Assembly: GCF_003052515.2 (NCBI RefSeq)
Contig: NZ_QARE02000011.1
Location: forward strand, 118,940 to 182,939
Reading direction: 5' to 3'
Length of the DNA: 64,000 bases
Source of the DNA: Pseudomonas sp. RIT409
Lineage (GTDB): Bacteria > Pseudomonadota > Gammaproteobacteria > Pseudomonadales > Pseudomonadaceae
Shown here: in pieces, positions 19,994 through 29,397 of the stretch
Numbering within the stretch: the stretch's first letter is position 1
Layout of the letters: each line of letters begins with the position of its first letter
Program-made: the position numbers and the translations under genes
The notes under the pieces: generated by a model
What the model was told of the DNA's origin: nothing
Databases searched by the model: none
What the model saw: the letters and a program-made list of their open reading frames with translations, nothing else

Positions 19994-20470
19994 ATGAGGG
20001 GCAACAGCCACGGATTCACCCTGATCGAATTGATCGTGGTGGTCGTGATCGTGGGCATTTTTGCGGCGATGGCGGTACCGAACTTTACCGGCTTGATCCA
20101 CCGGATGAACGTTCGGGCAGCGGCTGATGAATTTTATGACCTGATGCAGTATGCGCGAGCGGAAGCGGTGACGCGGGGGACGACCGTGAACATCAGCGCG
20201 GCGTCCGGTACCACCAATATCATCGTGCGGCTCGGCTCGACCTCCACGGGCACAATCCTCAGGCAGGTCGGGGCTGCCGGGCTGCAGAGCGGTATCGCCA
20301 TCAACTCGAGCGTGACCAGTGTCATTTTCTCGCCCACCGGAACCGCATCAACCTCGACCTGCTTTCAGGTCAATTACCCGACCGACGCTGCCACCGCGCC
20401 CCAGTATGTCGCGCTGCTGACCAGTGGTCGCATTACCTCTCCTTCCACCAGCAAACCGAGTGGATGTTGA
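19994..20470 (+). CDS. fimU: Minor pilin FimU-like (GspH/FimT family), set A
   Basis: Encodes a class III-signal prepilin. The leader MRGNSHG is followed by FTLIELIVVVVIVGIFAAMAVPNF, the PilD cleavage site and N-terminal helix. The rest is a GspH/FimT-type C-terminal domain of about 125 residues with two cysteines near the end (CFQVNY and SGC). The start at 19994 gives a normal 7-residue leader. An alternative ATG at 19937 (MDFSSGL) would give a 26-residue leader and has a weak GGA upstream. First gene of set A; it overlaps pilV by 1 bp. By analogy it joins PilV, PilW, PilX and PilE in the priming complex. Confidence 0.85.
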   Translation: MRGNSHGFTLIELIVVVVIVGIFAAMAVPNFTGLIHRMNVRAAADEFYDLMQYARAEAVTRGTTVNISAASGTTNIIVRLGSTSTGTILRQVGAAGLQSGIAINSSVTSVIFSPTGTASTSTCFQVNYPTDAATAPQYVALLTSGRITSPSTSKPSGC

Positions 20471-21021
20471 TGAACCTTGCCTCATTTCGTAACAGCGCAG
20501 GCTTCAGCATGATCGAAGTCCTGGTCAGCCTGATCGTCATCGCTGTCGGTGTGCTGGGGATGGTGGCCTTACAAAGCAAGGCGATTCCCTACACGCAGGA
20601 CTCGGTGCAACGCAACGCTGCGATCATGCTGGTTGATGATCTGGTGGAGATCATCCGTGCCGCCCCCGCAGACTGCACCACTGCAAACGGCTGCCTGACG
20701 CCACCCGGCACGAACTTCCCTGCCGTACCTTCCAGTTGCGTCCCTACCCCTGCCGCACTCGCCGACCAGATTGGCTGCTGGACGGCGAGGGCTCGGGCGG
20801 TCCTCCCGGGTGTGACCAATGCCCTGCTTGCGAGCGCATTCTATATCTGTAAAAGCGCCAGCCCTGGGGTAACGACGTCGTGCACGACATCCAGCACCAC
20901 CAATGCCGAGCTCGAAATACAAGTCGCCTGGACGGTAAAAAGCGCCGCCGATTGCATGACGGGAAGCACTTCGACCCTCGAAGGCACCTGCACCTACCGG
21001 CTGAGGACGCGCATCAGATGA
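20470..21021 (+). CDS. pilV: Minor pilin PilV, set A
   Basis: Encodes a 183-residue prepilin. The leader MNLASFRNSAG precedes FSMIEVLVSLIVIAVGVLGM, the family signature of PilV. Several cysteines (CTTANGC, GCW, CKS, CTTS, CMT, CTY) may form disulphides. The start overlaps the fimU stop (TGATG); an ATG two codons upstream is in the same frame. The next gene, pilW, overlaps by 4 bp, so translation is coupled. Confidence 0.9.
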   Translation: MNLASFRNSAGFSMIEVLVSLIVIAVGVLGMVALQSKAIPYTQDSVQRNAAIMLVDDLVEIIRAAPADCTTANGCLTPPGTNFPAVPSSCVPTPAALADQIGCWTARARAVLPGVTNALLASAFYICKSASPGVTTSCTTSSTTNAELEIQVAWTVKSAADCMTGSTSTLEGTCTYRLRTRIR

Positions 21022-21815
21022 TCAAAAACCTGCACGGTCGCCAGCAAGGTTTATCCCTGATCGAGCTCATGGTCGCCATGCTGATCGGGCTGTTCCTCAT
21101 TCTCGGGGTGACTCAAATCTTCATCAATAACCAGCGAAGCTACCTTTTCCAGCAGGGGCAGATCGGCAACCAGGAAAACGGCCGCTTCGCATTGGCGTTA
21201 CTCAGCCAGGAGCTGCTGAAAGCGGGCTACAGGAGCGATCCGAAAAGCCCTCTTACAGCCGACAATTCGCTGACCAGTTGCAATTTGAACGCAGGCGCCG
21301 GTGTTGCAGCCGTTTCGGCTTCGTCTCTGTGTATCCAGTATCAAGCGACCAACAGAGCAGACGTCAATTGCCAGGGGGCAGCGTTGTCAGACGCGAACAG
21401 GAACGCCATCGTGACCCCCTACGGTCAGACCAACCCCAAGGTCGTTGAGCGGATAGAGTTCGACGCCACCACGGGCTCCATTACCTGCACCACCAGCGCT
21501 GGGAGCCAACAACTGGTCACCGGTGTCAAGGATCTACGCTTTGAGTACGGCTCGGGTCCTGGCAATGGCAGCAAAACCGTGACCGCCTGGAGTGCGACAC
21601 CGAGCGCCAGCAGCACCATAGCCGCTGTCCGTTACAACGTGCTGATGCAAAACCCGGGAACGTCCGCGATCAGGGATAACACCTCGCTTGCATCAGCGGC
21701 GTTGACGGATTGGAACAGTCGTTTCGGCACCACGTATGGCACCTCCAACGACGACAAGACCAGCATTTACCAGTACGTGCAGGGAACGATCATGATTCGG
21801 AACCAGATGCAATGA
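21018..21815 (+). CDS. pilW: Minor pilin PilW, set A
   Basis: Encodes a 265-residue prepilin with leader MIKNLHGRQQG followed by LSLIELMVAMLIGLFLILGVTQIF. The segment NNQRSYLFQQGQIGNQENGRFAL is the PilW family hallmark. It belongs to the PilW/GspJ-like type of minor pilin that sits near the tip complex. The ATG overlaps the pilV stop (ATGA) and the 3' end overlaps pilX in the same way. Confidence 0.92.
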   Translation: MIKNLHGRQQGLSLIELMVAMLIGLFLILGVTQIFINNQRSYLFQQGQIGNQENGRFALALLSQELLKAGYRSDPKSPLTADNSLTSCNLNAGAGVAAVSASSLCIQYQATNRADVNCQGAALSDANRNAIVTPYGQTNPKVVERIEFDATTGSITCTTSAGSQQLVTGVKDLRFEYGSGPGNGSKTVTAWSATPSASSTIAAVRYNVLMQNPGTSAIRDNTSLASAALTDWNSRFGTTYGTSNDDKTSIYQYVQGTIMIRNQMQ

Positions 21816-22381
21816 CGCGCTCCAGCCAACTCCGTCTCGGCTGCGTCGCTCGCCGGCAAGCGGGTGCGACATTGATCGTGGCCATTGTGATGCTGCTGAT
21901 CATCACGCTGTTGGCACTGTCGAGTATGCGGGGGGTATCGCTCGAGTCGCGCATCACGGGCAATCTCAAACAGCAGAAAACCTTGCTCAATGCTGCGGAA
22001 GCCGCCTTGCGAATGGGCGAGCAGAGCATCAATCAGGGCCAATGCACGTCGCCCACCTTCGCCCCTTGTGTCCCGATCAGCAGCGTGACGGCGAATGCGA
22101 ACGCGGACACGCCCCAACTGTTCAATACCACCGCCTTCGCCGCCTACCTCAACACCGTTCAAGCCAACGCCTACGAAGTACGGGTGCAGTGGTATGTCGT
22201 GGACCTGAAACTGCTCGGCGGGCAGACGCAAAACATGTGTGCGCTGCTGGCAAGGGATTGCGGACGGCACTACTACGAAATCACCGCCTGCGCCTCCGCA
22301 TCCAGCACGGTCACGTGCAGTGCCGATGCCAATATCCCGCGCGTGATCCTGCGCACGGTGTTTGCCATTTCCGACTCATGA
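21812..22381 (+). CDS. pilX: Minor pilin PilX, set A
   Basis: Encodes a 189-residue PilX-family prepilin. The N-terminus MTRSSQLRLGCVARRQAG is followed by ATLIVAIVMLLIITLLALSSM, then the LESRITGNLKQQKTLLNAAEAALRMGE block characteristic of PilX_N domains. As in PilX/GspK proteins there is no Glu5 in the mature protein. It overlaps pilW by 4 bp and precedes pilY1 by 22 bp. Confidence 0.9.
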   Translation: MTRSSQLRLGCVARRQAGATLIVAIVMLLIITLLALSSMRGVSLESRITGNLKQQKTLLNAAEAALRMGEQSINQGQCTSPTFAPCVPISSVTANANADTPQLFNTTAFAAYLNTVQANAYEVRVQWYVVDLKLLGGQTQNMCALLARDCGRHYYEITACASASSTVTCSADANIPRVILRTVFAISDS

Positions 22382-22403
22382 GTGCCTCCGACAGCGATCG
22401 ACC

Positions 22404-25400
22404 ATGAAGAAGCCCAACACGCTCAGCCGTTTCATCGTTGCTCTGGTTTGCCTACTGCCATTGGCTGTCGCCCATGCTGCGGTAAGCCAGGTGCCGGCGC
22501 AGTTGCCTCTGTTTGTGAACAACTCGGTCCCACCGCTGAACATGCTGGTGGTCGGTCGCGATCACAAGCTTTTCTTCCCGGCGTACAACGATGCTTCGGA
22601 CCTGGACGGCGACGGTTCGATCGACCTCCGCTACAAGCCTTCTATTACCTATCTGGGGTATTTCGATTCCAATACCTGCTACAGCTATGGCAGCGGCTTT
22701 TTCTCGGCCACCGCCACGGCGACCAACAAGAAGTGCAGCGGCCGCTGGAGCGGCGATTACCTCAATTACCTCACCACATCGCGAGCTGACGCCTTGCGAA
22801 AAGTGCTTTACGGTGGCTATCGCAGCACCGACACCACAGACTCGACGATTCTGGAGCGGGCGTACATTCCAACCGACGCGCACACGTGGGGCAAGGAGTA
22901 CACCAGCTTTGATATCGATGGCTACAACCTCTCCGACTACACACCGTATGCCAACCCAACCACCGGGCGCAGGACACTTTTCGCCAATAACACCCAATCG
23001 ACGCTGAACGGGCCTCTTCTGCGGGTCTTGCCGAATATCGCCAACGTGAGGATTTTCGGCTGGGTGTCGCGAGAGTCCGTGCAAGGGGGGTCGACCGCGA
23101 CCACCACCTCATTCAGCAACGTCGTCGTCAACCCCGACGACTACGTCGTTCGCGTTCAGGCCTGCAAGACCGGATTCCTGGAAAGCAACTGCAAGCTGTA
23201 TCCCAACGGGAAGTACAAGCCCACGGGCATCCTTCACGATTTCGGTGAGGGTAATCAGATGTACTTCGGGCTGATGACAGGCACTTACCAGAACAACTTG
23301 CAGGGGGGCGTCATTCGCAAGGCCATCAGCAGTTTTGCCAACGAGATCAATGCGTCCACGGGAGTGTTCATCACCCGCGACTCGGCAGGCAACCGGACGG
23401 GTATCATCGGCAACCTGGACGGCCTGACGATCACCAACACAGGCTGCAGCAGCCAAGGCAACTCCATCACCAATGGTTCCTGTCAGTCGTGGGGCAATCC
23501 TCTGGCGGAAATGATGTTCGAGACGTTGCGATACTTCTCGGGCGAGACATCGCCTACGTCCAGTTACGCAGCCGGGCTGGGCGACACCGCGTTGGGACTG
23601 ACCAGCCTGGCAACCTGGACCAACCCTTATTCGGCCACACCCGATGCGAATGCCAACGCCCCGACCTACCCCAGCTGTTCAAAGCCGTTCCAGACGCTTT
23701 TCAGCGACGTAAACCCCAGCTACGACTCCGACTTGCCGGGGAGCGCCTACAACACGGCCGCTGCACCCTCGGTTCCGACCGCGCTGAGCAACTTCAACGC
23801 GCAGACTCAGGGTCAGGTCATCTGGAACAACGATGTCGGCGCAGGCAGTCGTAACATCAATATCGGCCAGACGCCATCGGCCAGCGATACAGCTCCGACA
23901 GCGAAAGTCGCGTCCAGCCTGGGCAATATTCGCGGTCTGCCGGAAGAGGCGACCAAACAAGGGACGTTCAATGCAGGCAGCGTTGCTTATTTCGGCAATA
24001 CTCGCCCAATCACCTCGCTAGGCAGCCAGAAAGTCCAGACGTTCTCCATCGCACTGTCGTCGACGTTGCCAAGAATCCAGATGCCTGTCGGCAACGGCAC
24101 CATCACGTTGCTGCCCTTCGGCAAGGTAACCAACAACGACACCAACGAGCAGCTCACCGGTTTCTACATCGACTCGATGTACAACATGCCGGGGCAGCCG
24201 ACTGACAGTACGGTCAACGGAGGGCGGCCACAGGCGATATTCCGGGTCGTGTACGACGACAGTGGCCAGGGTGGCGACTACGACATGGACGCCATCGTGC
24301 TGTACACCGTGTCAGTGATCGGCTCCGGTTCCACGGCCACACTCAGCGTCACATCAGAGACCGTTTATTCCGTAGCCGGATATGAGTCCCACATGGGCTA
24401 CACGATCTCAGGCACCACGGCGGACGGCATCTATCTGGAAGTGACGGGCGGCGGCAACGGCAATACCCGCTACTCCTTCGACACCCCCGGTTCGCAACTC
24501 CCGGGTTCATGCTCAGGTGTGACGTGCCCCCTACTGCCCGGCATGCGCTCGGGCAGCATCGTGGTCAACGGCGGCGCCTCTCACACCCGGACGTTCAGCC
24601 CCTCGTCCACGCGCTCCGTGACCAACCTGAACGATCCGCTGTGGTATGCCGCGAAATGGGGCGGCTTTGGCGACGCGAACAACATCAGCACCAGCTTGCC
24701 CGTGGATGGCCAGTGGGATTCCAATGACAGCGGTACTCCGAACAACTATTTCCTGGTGAGTAACGCTTCGACCCTGAAAGATCAGTTATCCGCGGCGTTC
24801 AACCAGATCCTGCAGACCAACAGCTCCGTCGCCACACCGACCGTGCTGCCGGCGTTGGGTACTACCAGCAGCAGCTCGACCTACCTGAACAGCTTGAACG
24901 TCGCCACCTGGAGTGGTGATCTGATCAAGACCACGACCACTTACACCTCGACCAACCCAACAGGCACGACCGTGCAGAACTGGTCCGCCTCGGCCCAGAT
25001 GCCTACCTGGAGCACGCGTAATATCCAGATCGCGACCCAAGCGGGCAATGCCCTCCAGCCCTTCACTTACAGCAACCTGGGCAATCGCACGTATTCGGGG
25101 GTCGCGCTTCAAACAACGCTGACTTCCGATCAAGTCGATTTCATCAAAGGTGACACCAGTAAAGCGACCTCCACATTTCGTCGGCGGGCTTCACTGATCG
25201 GCGACCTGGTGAACTCCTCTCCCTCGGTCGCCGAGGGAGCTCTCTACGACCCGACCACCGCCGATACGCTCAACGGCACGCCGGGGACTTATGCCGCTTA
25301 TCAAAGCACCCAGAGCGGACGTCGCGGGCAAATTTATGTCGGCGCCAACGACGGCATGCTGCATGGGTTCGACAGCACAACGGGGGTCGAAAAATTTGCG

Positions 25401-26729
25401 TTCATTCCTTCCGCTGTAATTTCCAACCTCAGCGTACTGACCAACAAGGACTACAACAGTAACTCTTCGCTGCACCGCTATTACGTGGACAGTACACCCG
25501 TCATCGCGGACGTTTACTTCTCTGGCGCCTGGCACACGATTCTCGTCGGCACGCTGGGAGCGGGCGGCCGGGAAGTCTTCGCGCTGGACATCACCAACCC
25601 CGACAGCATCACGCTGCTGTGGGAGTTCACCTCGCAAAACGACGTTGATCTGGGCTCAAGCTTTTCGATTCCAGTCATCTCCAAATTGCATTCGGGTGAA
25701 TGGGGCGTCATTTTCGGAAATGGCTACAACGGCAACAATGGCAACGCCTCATTATTCGTCCTCAATGCCGCGACTGGCGCTCAGATCGCCAAGCTGACGA
25801 CTTCCGTCGTGGGCAACAACGGCCTCTCGTCGCCGGTGGTATTGGACGCCAACGCAGACGGCATTGCGGATTACGTTTATGCGGGCGACCTGCTAGGAAA
25901 TCTCTGGCGATTCGATTTGATCAACCCTGGCTCGTTGACCTCAACCACTTCGGCCAGTAACTACAAGGTCGCATTCGGTAACAAGCCACTGTATACGGCC
26001 ACGGTAAGTGATACGGCAGGGTCGGCGGTTCAATCCATCACGGCGGCTCCCATCGTCCTGACCCATCCCACAGCAACGGGCACCCTCGTCATCTTTGGTA
26101 CCGGGCGTTACTTCACATCGGCGGACAAGACGACTACGGATCTGCAGACGTTGTACGGAATCTGGGACAAACAAACGGCGGCTCAGACGGCGGGATCGAC
26201 GCCGGTGCTCGCCAGGTCGAGCCTGCAGCAGCAAACCATCACCAGTCAGGTCAACAATGCATCGTTCGGCACCTCAAGCAGCGACATCCGTCTGGTCAGC
26301 ACCAACACCGTGGACTGGAACACCAAATCGGGCTGGTACCTCAATCTGGCGGCTGGGACGTCGCTGCTGGGCGAACGCCTGGTCGATCCGATGACGCTGA
26401 GCGGAAGCGTCCTGTTCGCGTCGACCCGCATTCCCAGCACGGATGTCTGCAGCCCCGGCGTGACCGGCTGGCGATATGGGCTGGACCCCTACACAGGAGG
26501 CAGGACTACTTTCACCGTCTTCAACTTGCGGCGCAACGGCACCATTTCAACCGCTGACAATTACAACGACAACATCGTAAGCGCCCTGAGCATCAACGGC
26601 GTAGGCACCACGTTAAGTTCCACCGCCGGCCTGAAAACGGCAACGTCCTCCACAGGCGACTCTATCGTCGTCAACACTGGTACAGGTTTCGTCGGCCGTC
26701 AGACCTGGCGCTCCATTCCTTATCCATGA
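22404..26729 (+). CDS. pilY1: Type IV pilus tip adhesin / regulator PilY1
   Basis: Encodes a 1441-residue secreted protein of the PilC/PilY1 family. It sits at the pilus tip with the minor pilins and opposes retraction. A signal peptide ends near Ala25 (LAVAHA). An acidic DLDGDGSID calcium-type loop is at 66-74. The C-terminal beta-propeller starts near residue 970 (RGQIYVGANDGMLHGFD) and holds the family calcium loop DANADGIAD near 1149-1157. The long serine/threonine- and glycine-rich middle (about 260-930) makes it longer than the ~1160 residues of P. aeruginosa PilY1. No PilY2 gene follows; pilE overlaps or abuts directly. Confidence 0.93.
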   Translation: MKKPNTLSRFIVALVCLLPLAVAHAAVSQVPAQLPLFVNNSVPPLNMLVVGRDHKLFFPAYNDASDLDGDGSIDLRYKPSITYLGYFDSNTCYSYGSGFFSATATATNKKCSGRWSGDYLNYLTTSRADALRKVLYGGYRSTDTTDSTILERAYIPTDAHTWGKEYTSFDIDGYNLSDYTPYANPTTGRRTLFANNTQSTLNGPLLRVLPNIANVRIFGWVSRESVQGGSTATTTSFSNVVVNPDDYVVRVQACKTGFLESNCKLYPNGKYKPTGILHDFGEGNQMYFGLMTGTYQNNLQGGVIRKAISSFANEINASTGVFITRDSAGNRTGIIGNLDGLTITNTGCSSQGNSITNGSCQSWGNPLAEMMFETLRYFSGETSPTSSYAAGLGDTALGLTSLATWTNPYSATPDANANAPTYPSCSKPFQTLFSDVNPSYDSDLPGSAYNTAAAPSVPTALSNFNAQTQGQVIWNNDVGAGSRNINIGQTPSASDTAPTAKVASSLGNIRGLPEEATKQGTFNAGSVAYFGNTRPITSLGSQKVQTFSIALSSTLPRIQMPVGNGTITLLPFGKVTNNDTNEQLTGFYIDSMYNMPGQPTDSTVNGGRPQAIFRVVYDDSGQGGDYDMDAIVLYTVSVIGSGSTATLSVTSETVYSVAGYESHMGYTISGTTADGIYLEVTGGGNGNTRYSFDTPGSQLPGSCSGVTCPLLPGMRSGSIVVNGGASHTRTFSPSSTRSVTNLNDPLWYAAKWGGFGDANNISTSLPVDGQWDSNDSGTPNNYFLVSNASTLKDQLSAAFNQILQTNSSVATPTVLPALGTTSSSSTYLNSLNVATWSGDLIKTTTTYTSTNPTGTTVQNWSASAQMPTWSTRNIQIATQAGNALQPFTYSNLGNRTYSGVALQTTLTSDQVDFIKGDTSKATSTFRRRASLIGDLVNSSPSVAEGALYDPTTADTLNGTPGTYAAYQSTQSGRRGQIYVGANDGMLHGFDSTTGVEKFAFIPSAVISNLSVLTNKDYNSNSSLHRYYVDSTPVIADVYFSGAWHTILVGTLGAGGREVFALDITNPDSITLLWEFTSQNDVDLGSSFSIPVISKLHSGEWGVIFGNGYNGNNGNASLFVLNAATGAQIAKLTTSVVGNNGLSSPVVLDANADGIADYVYAGDLLGNLWRFDLINPGSLTSTTSASNYKVAFGNKPLYTATVSDTAGSAVQSITAAPIVLTHPTATGTLVIFGTGRYFTSADKTTTDLQTLYGIWDKQTAAQTAGSTPVLARSSLQQQTITSQVNNASFGTSSSDIRLVSTNTVDWNTKSGWYLNLAAGTSLLGERLVDPMTLSGSVLFASTRIPSTDVCSPGVTGWRYGLDPYTGGRTTFTVFNLRRNGTISTADNYNDNIVSALSINGVGTTLSSTAGLKTATSSTGDSIVVNTGTGFVGRQTWRSIPYP

Positions 26730-26740
26730 GGCTCTGCTCC

Positions 26741-27148
26741 ATGCGTTACGCAAATGACCCGCAACGTGGCTTTACCCTGATCGAACTGATGGTCACCGTG
26801 GCCATCGTCGCCATCCTTGCCGCTGTGGCGTACCCGCAATATACAAAGTATGTGCAGCGCGGCTACCGGTCAGAGGGCATCGCCCAACTGAATGATGCAG
26901 TCGCCAGGATGGAGCGGTACTACGCGCAAACCAACAGCTATGACGTGGGGGCGGATTTGAGCAAATTGGGCCTCACGGCCGGCTCAGCCACAGGGAAGTA
27001 CTCGCTAACCGTCAGCAGCGGGGCAACCACCTACACGTTCTCAAGCGCCCCTCAGGGCAGCCAACAAAGCGATACATGCGGCACGCTGACGATCAATCAG
27101 GCCGGTAACCGCACACCCGACCCGAGCACTACAACCTGCTGGAAGTAG
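26741..27148 (+). CDS. pilE: Minor pilin PilE, set A
   Basis: Encodes a 135-residue prepilin. Leader MRYANDPQRG precedes FTLIELMVTVAIVAILAAVAYPQYTKYV, followed by the alpha-helical NDAVARMERYYAQTNSY block typical of PilE. A C-terminal disulphide loop (DTCGTL...TTCWK) ends the protein. An in-frame ATG at 26726 overlaps the pilY1 stop and would add five residues; GAGG before 26741 favours the later start. Its stop codon is 3 bp from the stop of the convergent second pilE-type gene. Confidence 0.9.
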   Translation: MRYANDPQRGFTLIELMVTVAIVAILAAVAYPQYTKYVQRGYRSEGIAQLNDAVARMERYYAQTNSYDVGADLSKLGLTAGSATGKYSLTVSSGATTYTFSSAPQGSQQSDTCGTLTINQAGNRTPDPSTTTCWK

Positions 27149-27151
27149 CCC

Positions 27152-27568
27152 CTAACGCCCCCAACACCGCTCCACACTGGCATCACCCGCCATCCCCTGG
27201 TTGTCACGCCTGCCAGTATGATCGAGCACAAACCCACCGCATCGGTCGCCGCTCACCGATGTGCCAGCCCGGGGCAGCGCGGTCAGTGAAAACGCGCGCT
27301 GCGAACGCTCAGCCTCGATCACATAGAACGCGTTCCCCTCAGACACCTCATGCTGGCGAACAGGAGGGCCTTGGCTGTCCGAGTACTGCCCTGCTTTTGA
27401 ATAAAAGCGCTCCAATCGATGGGCCTCGTCGATCAACAGCGCGGCAATCTCGGCGCGACGGACTTTGCGCACATGCTCGCTGTACGCCGGATAGGCGATG
27501 CTCGCGAGGATTGCGGCAACGGCGATGGCTATCAGCAACTCGATCAACGTGAAACCACGTCCTTTCAT
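27152..27568 (-). CDS. Minor pilin PilE-like, set B
   Basis: Encodes a 138-residue prepilin with a very short leader MKGRG, then FTLIELLIAIAVAAILASIAYPAYSEHVRKVRRAEIAALL. The LLIDEAHRLERFYSKAGQYSD block and a C-terminal cysteine pair (RCGGFVLDH...VERCWGR) match the PilE class. It is the last gene of set B. It differs clearly from the set A PilE (different length and D-region), so it is an old paralogue and not a recent copy. It is convergent with set A with 3 bp between stops. Confidence 0.9.
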   Translation of the reverse strand: MKGRGFTLIELLIAIAVAAILASIAYPAYSEHVRKVRRAEIAALLIDEAHRLERFYSKAGQYSDSQGPPVRQHEVSEGNAFYVIEAERSQRAFSLTALPRAGTSVSGDRCGGFVLDHTGRRDNQGMAGDASVERCWGR

Positions 27569-27578
27569 GTGCAGCCCC

Positions 27579-28064
27579 TCACAAACGCTGGCGCCACATG
27601 ATGCGTTGCGCTTCGGTGTGGAGGCTTTCGAGCACCGTTCGGCTCGTCCCCTGAAGGCCAATGGCAGTGACGCGATAAAGTTTCTGCGGCCGTTCCAGAG
27701 CCTGACCGCCAACGACATCTTCGATCTCGCCCAGGTATTGAATGCCTAGCAAGCCGTTGGGGCGGGCAGCCCATACCACCCCGGAAGCGCCGCGCGCTGC
27801 TTCGGTCAATGTCATGGCTTCCGGTGGCGGTAGACACGCGACAGGGCTTGGACATCGGGCTTGTGAAAAGCCAGGGGATCGAATGAGCGCCTCACCCAAG
27901 CGCAACGTCGACTCGGCGGCTTGGAACGAGGCATCCCGCGCTGCCTGGCTCCCTGCCATCTTTTCCTGGAGTGTGGCGTTCTGCATCGAGGACGTGGCGA
28001 GCAAGGTCAACAGCAATAAAAAAACCAGTCCGGCGATCAATACGGCTCCTCGCTGCGTTGCCAC
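27579..28064 (-). CDS. PilX-type minor pilin, set B
   Basis: Encodes a 161-residue protein that begins MATQRGAVLIAGLVFLLLLTLLATSSM, followed by LQEKMAGSQAARDASFQAAESTLRLGE. This is the PilX_N pattern. It lies between the set B PilW-like and PilE-like genes with gaps of about 10-13 bp, so co-transcription is near certain. Two cysteines (CPSPVAC) could form a loop. Confidence 0.85.
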   Translation of the reverse strand: MATQRGAVLIAGLVFLLLLTLLATSSMQNATLQEKMAGSQAARDASFQAAESTLRLGEALIRSPGFSQARCPSPVACLPPPEAMTLTEAARGASGVVWAARPNGLLGIQYLGEIEDVVGGQALERPQKLYRVTAIGLQGTSRTVLESLHTEAQRIMWRQRL

Positions 28065-28077
28065 TGCCCCGCCCTCC

Positions 28078-28779
28078 TCAATTCAATCGGTTGCGAATGG
28101 CCGCAACGGCGTGAAAGGTCTGTTCCCGCGCGTGATCCAACGGGTCGAACAACACCAGGCTCATGCGCACACTTCGAACCCGTGCGGGATCGGGTTGCGA
28201 GGTGTAACGCGCGACCCTGGGGACATCGGCCCCAACCGCTTCACCGAACAACACGGTGAAGTTCCGAACATGACTCAACAACGGCTGACCATCGAGCGTG
28301 AGTTCGTTGCGCTGCGCATTGAAGCGGTAGACATGCTGTTGAATGGGCATCGCAATTTGACCAGGCAACAGTGACGGCGCGCGTCCTCGTGACCAGGCCA
28401 CCGCCGAAGAGGTGCAATCGGTGTGGATGACCCAGTCGTGCCACGTTCGGGCGGGGTCGACTGAGGCTGTGATCAGTGTCAACGATCGCTGTGCGGCGTC
28501 CCACTTCAACGGTGCGTTGAACGCCGTGGAGAAGCGCCCGGCCTGGCTCTCGTCGCGAATGCTCCGCAGGCAGCCGAACATGCCCACCAGGCGTATGTCC
28601 TCCGCCATTTTGCTCAGCACAAAGCGGGCATCTTCCTGCAGGGCCGCCGAAGCGGCCTGGCTGAGGTACGTGCGTTTCGAACCGATGAACAGTTGCGTCA
28701 ACGCCAGTGTGATCACGAGCCCAAGCACCAATGCCAGCAGCGCTTCGATCAACCCGAACCCGACCATCCGGCGCATCAT
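28078..28779 (-). CDS. PilW-type minor pilin, set B
   Basis: Encodes a 233-residue prepilin with leader MMRRMVG followed by FGLIEALLALVLGLVITLALTQLF, then IGSKRTYLSQAASAALQEDARFVLSKMAEDIRLVGMFGC. This layout matches PilW. The start at 28779 overlaps the upstream pilV-like stop by 4 bp (ATGA); a second ATG follows immediately. A longer N-terminus would run inside the upstream gene. Confidence 0.87.
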   Translation of the reverse strand: MMRRMVGFGLIEALLALVLGLVITLALTQLFIGSKRTYLSQAASAALQEDARFVLSKMAEDIRLVGMFGCLRSIRDESQAGRFSTAFNAPLKWDAAQRSLTLITASVDPARTWHDWVIHTDCTSSAVAWSRGRAPSLLPGQIAMPIQQHVYRFNAQRNELTLDGQPLLSHVRNFTVLFGEAVGADVPRVARYTSQPDPARVRSVRMSLVLFDPLDHAREQTFHAVAAIRNRLN

Positions 28780-29222
28780 GGCCAATGCTCCGGCCCAATG
28801 TGGCTGCTCACCGTCAGCCGTTGCCGAGGCTGACTTTCGAGGGCGTGGGCGCGGCTGTCGTCCCACTCCAACGTAATCGTGGCCTGACTGCCCGTTAGCT
28901 GAACGGACGCCTCTACATCCTCGCCCACGGCTCGTTTCAACTGGTCCGCAAAATCGAAAAGGTCCTGATTGCGGGGCTGGTCCAGCTGCCCTATTGCAGG
29001 GGCCTGGTCCAAGGACGAGAGGGCGTAACGGGGATCTGGATTGGCGCGCATGCGCTCAAGCAAATCGTGGGCGATAAAACTCACCTGCGTGCCGCGCAAC
29101 GCGCTGTCGGTCTGCTTCAATGCATTGGCCTGCAGAAGCGACACCCCCAAAACACCCACCGCCAACACCAGCACCGCCACCAACACTTCGATCAAGGTGA
29201 CGCCAGACTGCCTTGCCATCAT
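28776..29222 (-). CDS. PilV-type minor pilin, set B
   Basis: Encodes a 148-residue prepilin beginning MMARQSG, then VTLIEVLVAVLVLAVGVLGVSLLQANALKQ, the PilV signature. First gene of set B, transcribed on the minus strand. The nearby fimT-like gene reads away from it across about 175 bp, so the promoter of set B lies in 29223-29397. An in-frame TTG at 29228 is possible but an ATG start is preferred. Confidence 0.88.
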   Translation of the reverse strand: MMARQSGVTLIEVLVAVLVLAVGVLGVSLLQANALKQTDSALRGTQVSFIAHDLLERMRANPDPRYALSSLDQAPAIGQLDQPRNQDLFDFADQLKRAVGEDVEASVQLTGSQATITLEWDDSRAHALESQPRQRLTVSSHIGPEHWP

Positions 29223-29397
29223 CCGCAATTACCTTTGCGATTACCGTGCAGACACCATTGAAGACGAGGGTGAGCGCTTCGTCGGGGGTGTTGTGTTACT
29301 GGAGCTTGCGGACATATCGGCTGACAATCGGCGCCCTTGTCAGCCGTGCCGTTGAAGGGTTTGCTGATGCACTGCGATGCAGGGAAAAGGGCAAATC

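Noticed and set aside
29223..29397. Possible extra small gene in the set B / fimT divergent gap
   Set aside because: Frames here are short and overlap neighbouring starts with no ribosome-binding site.
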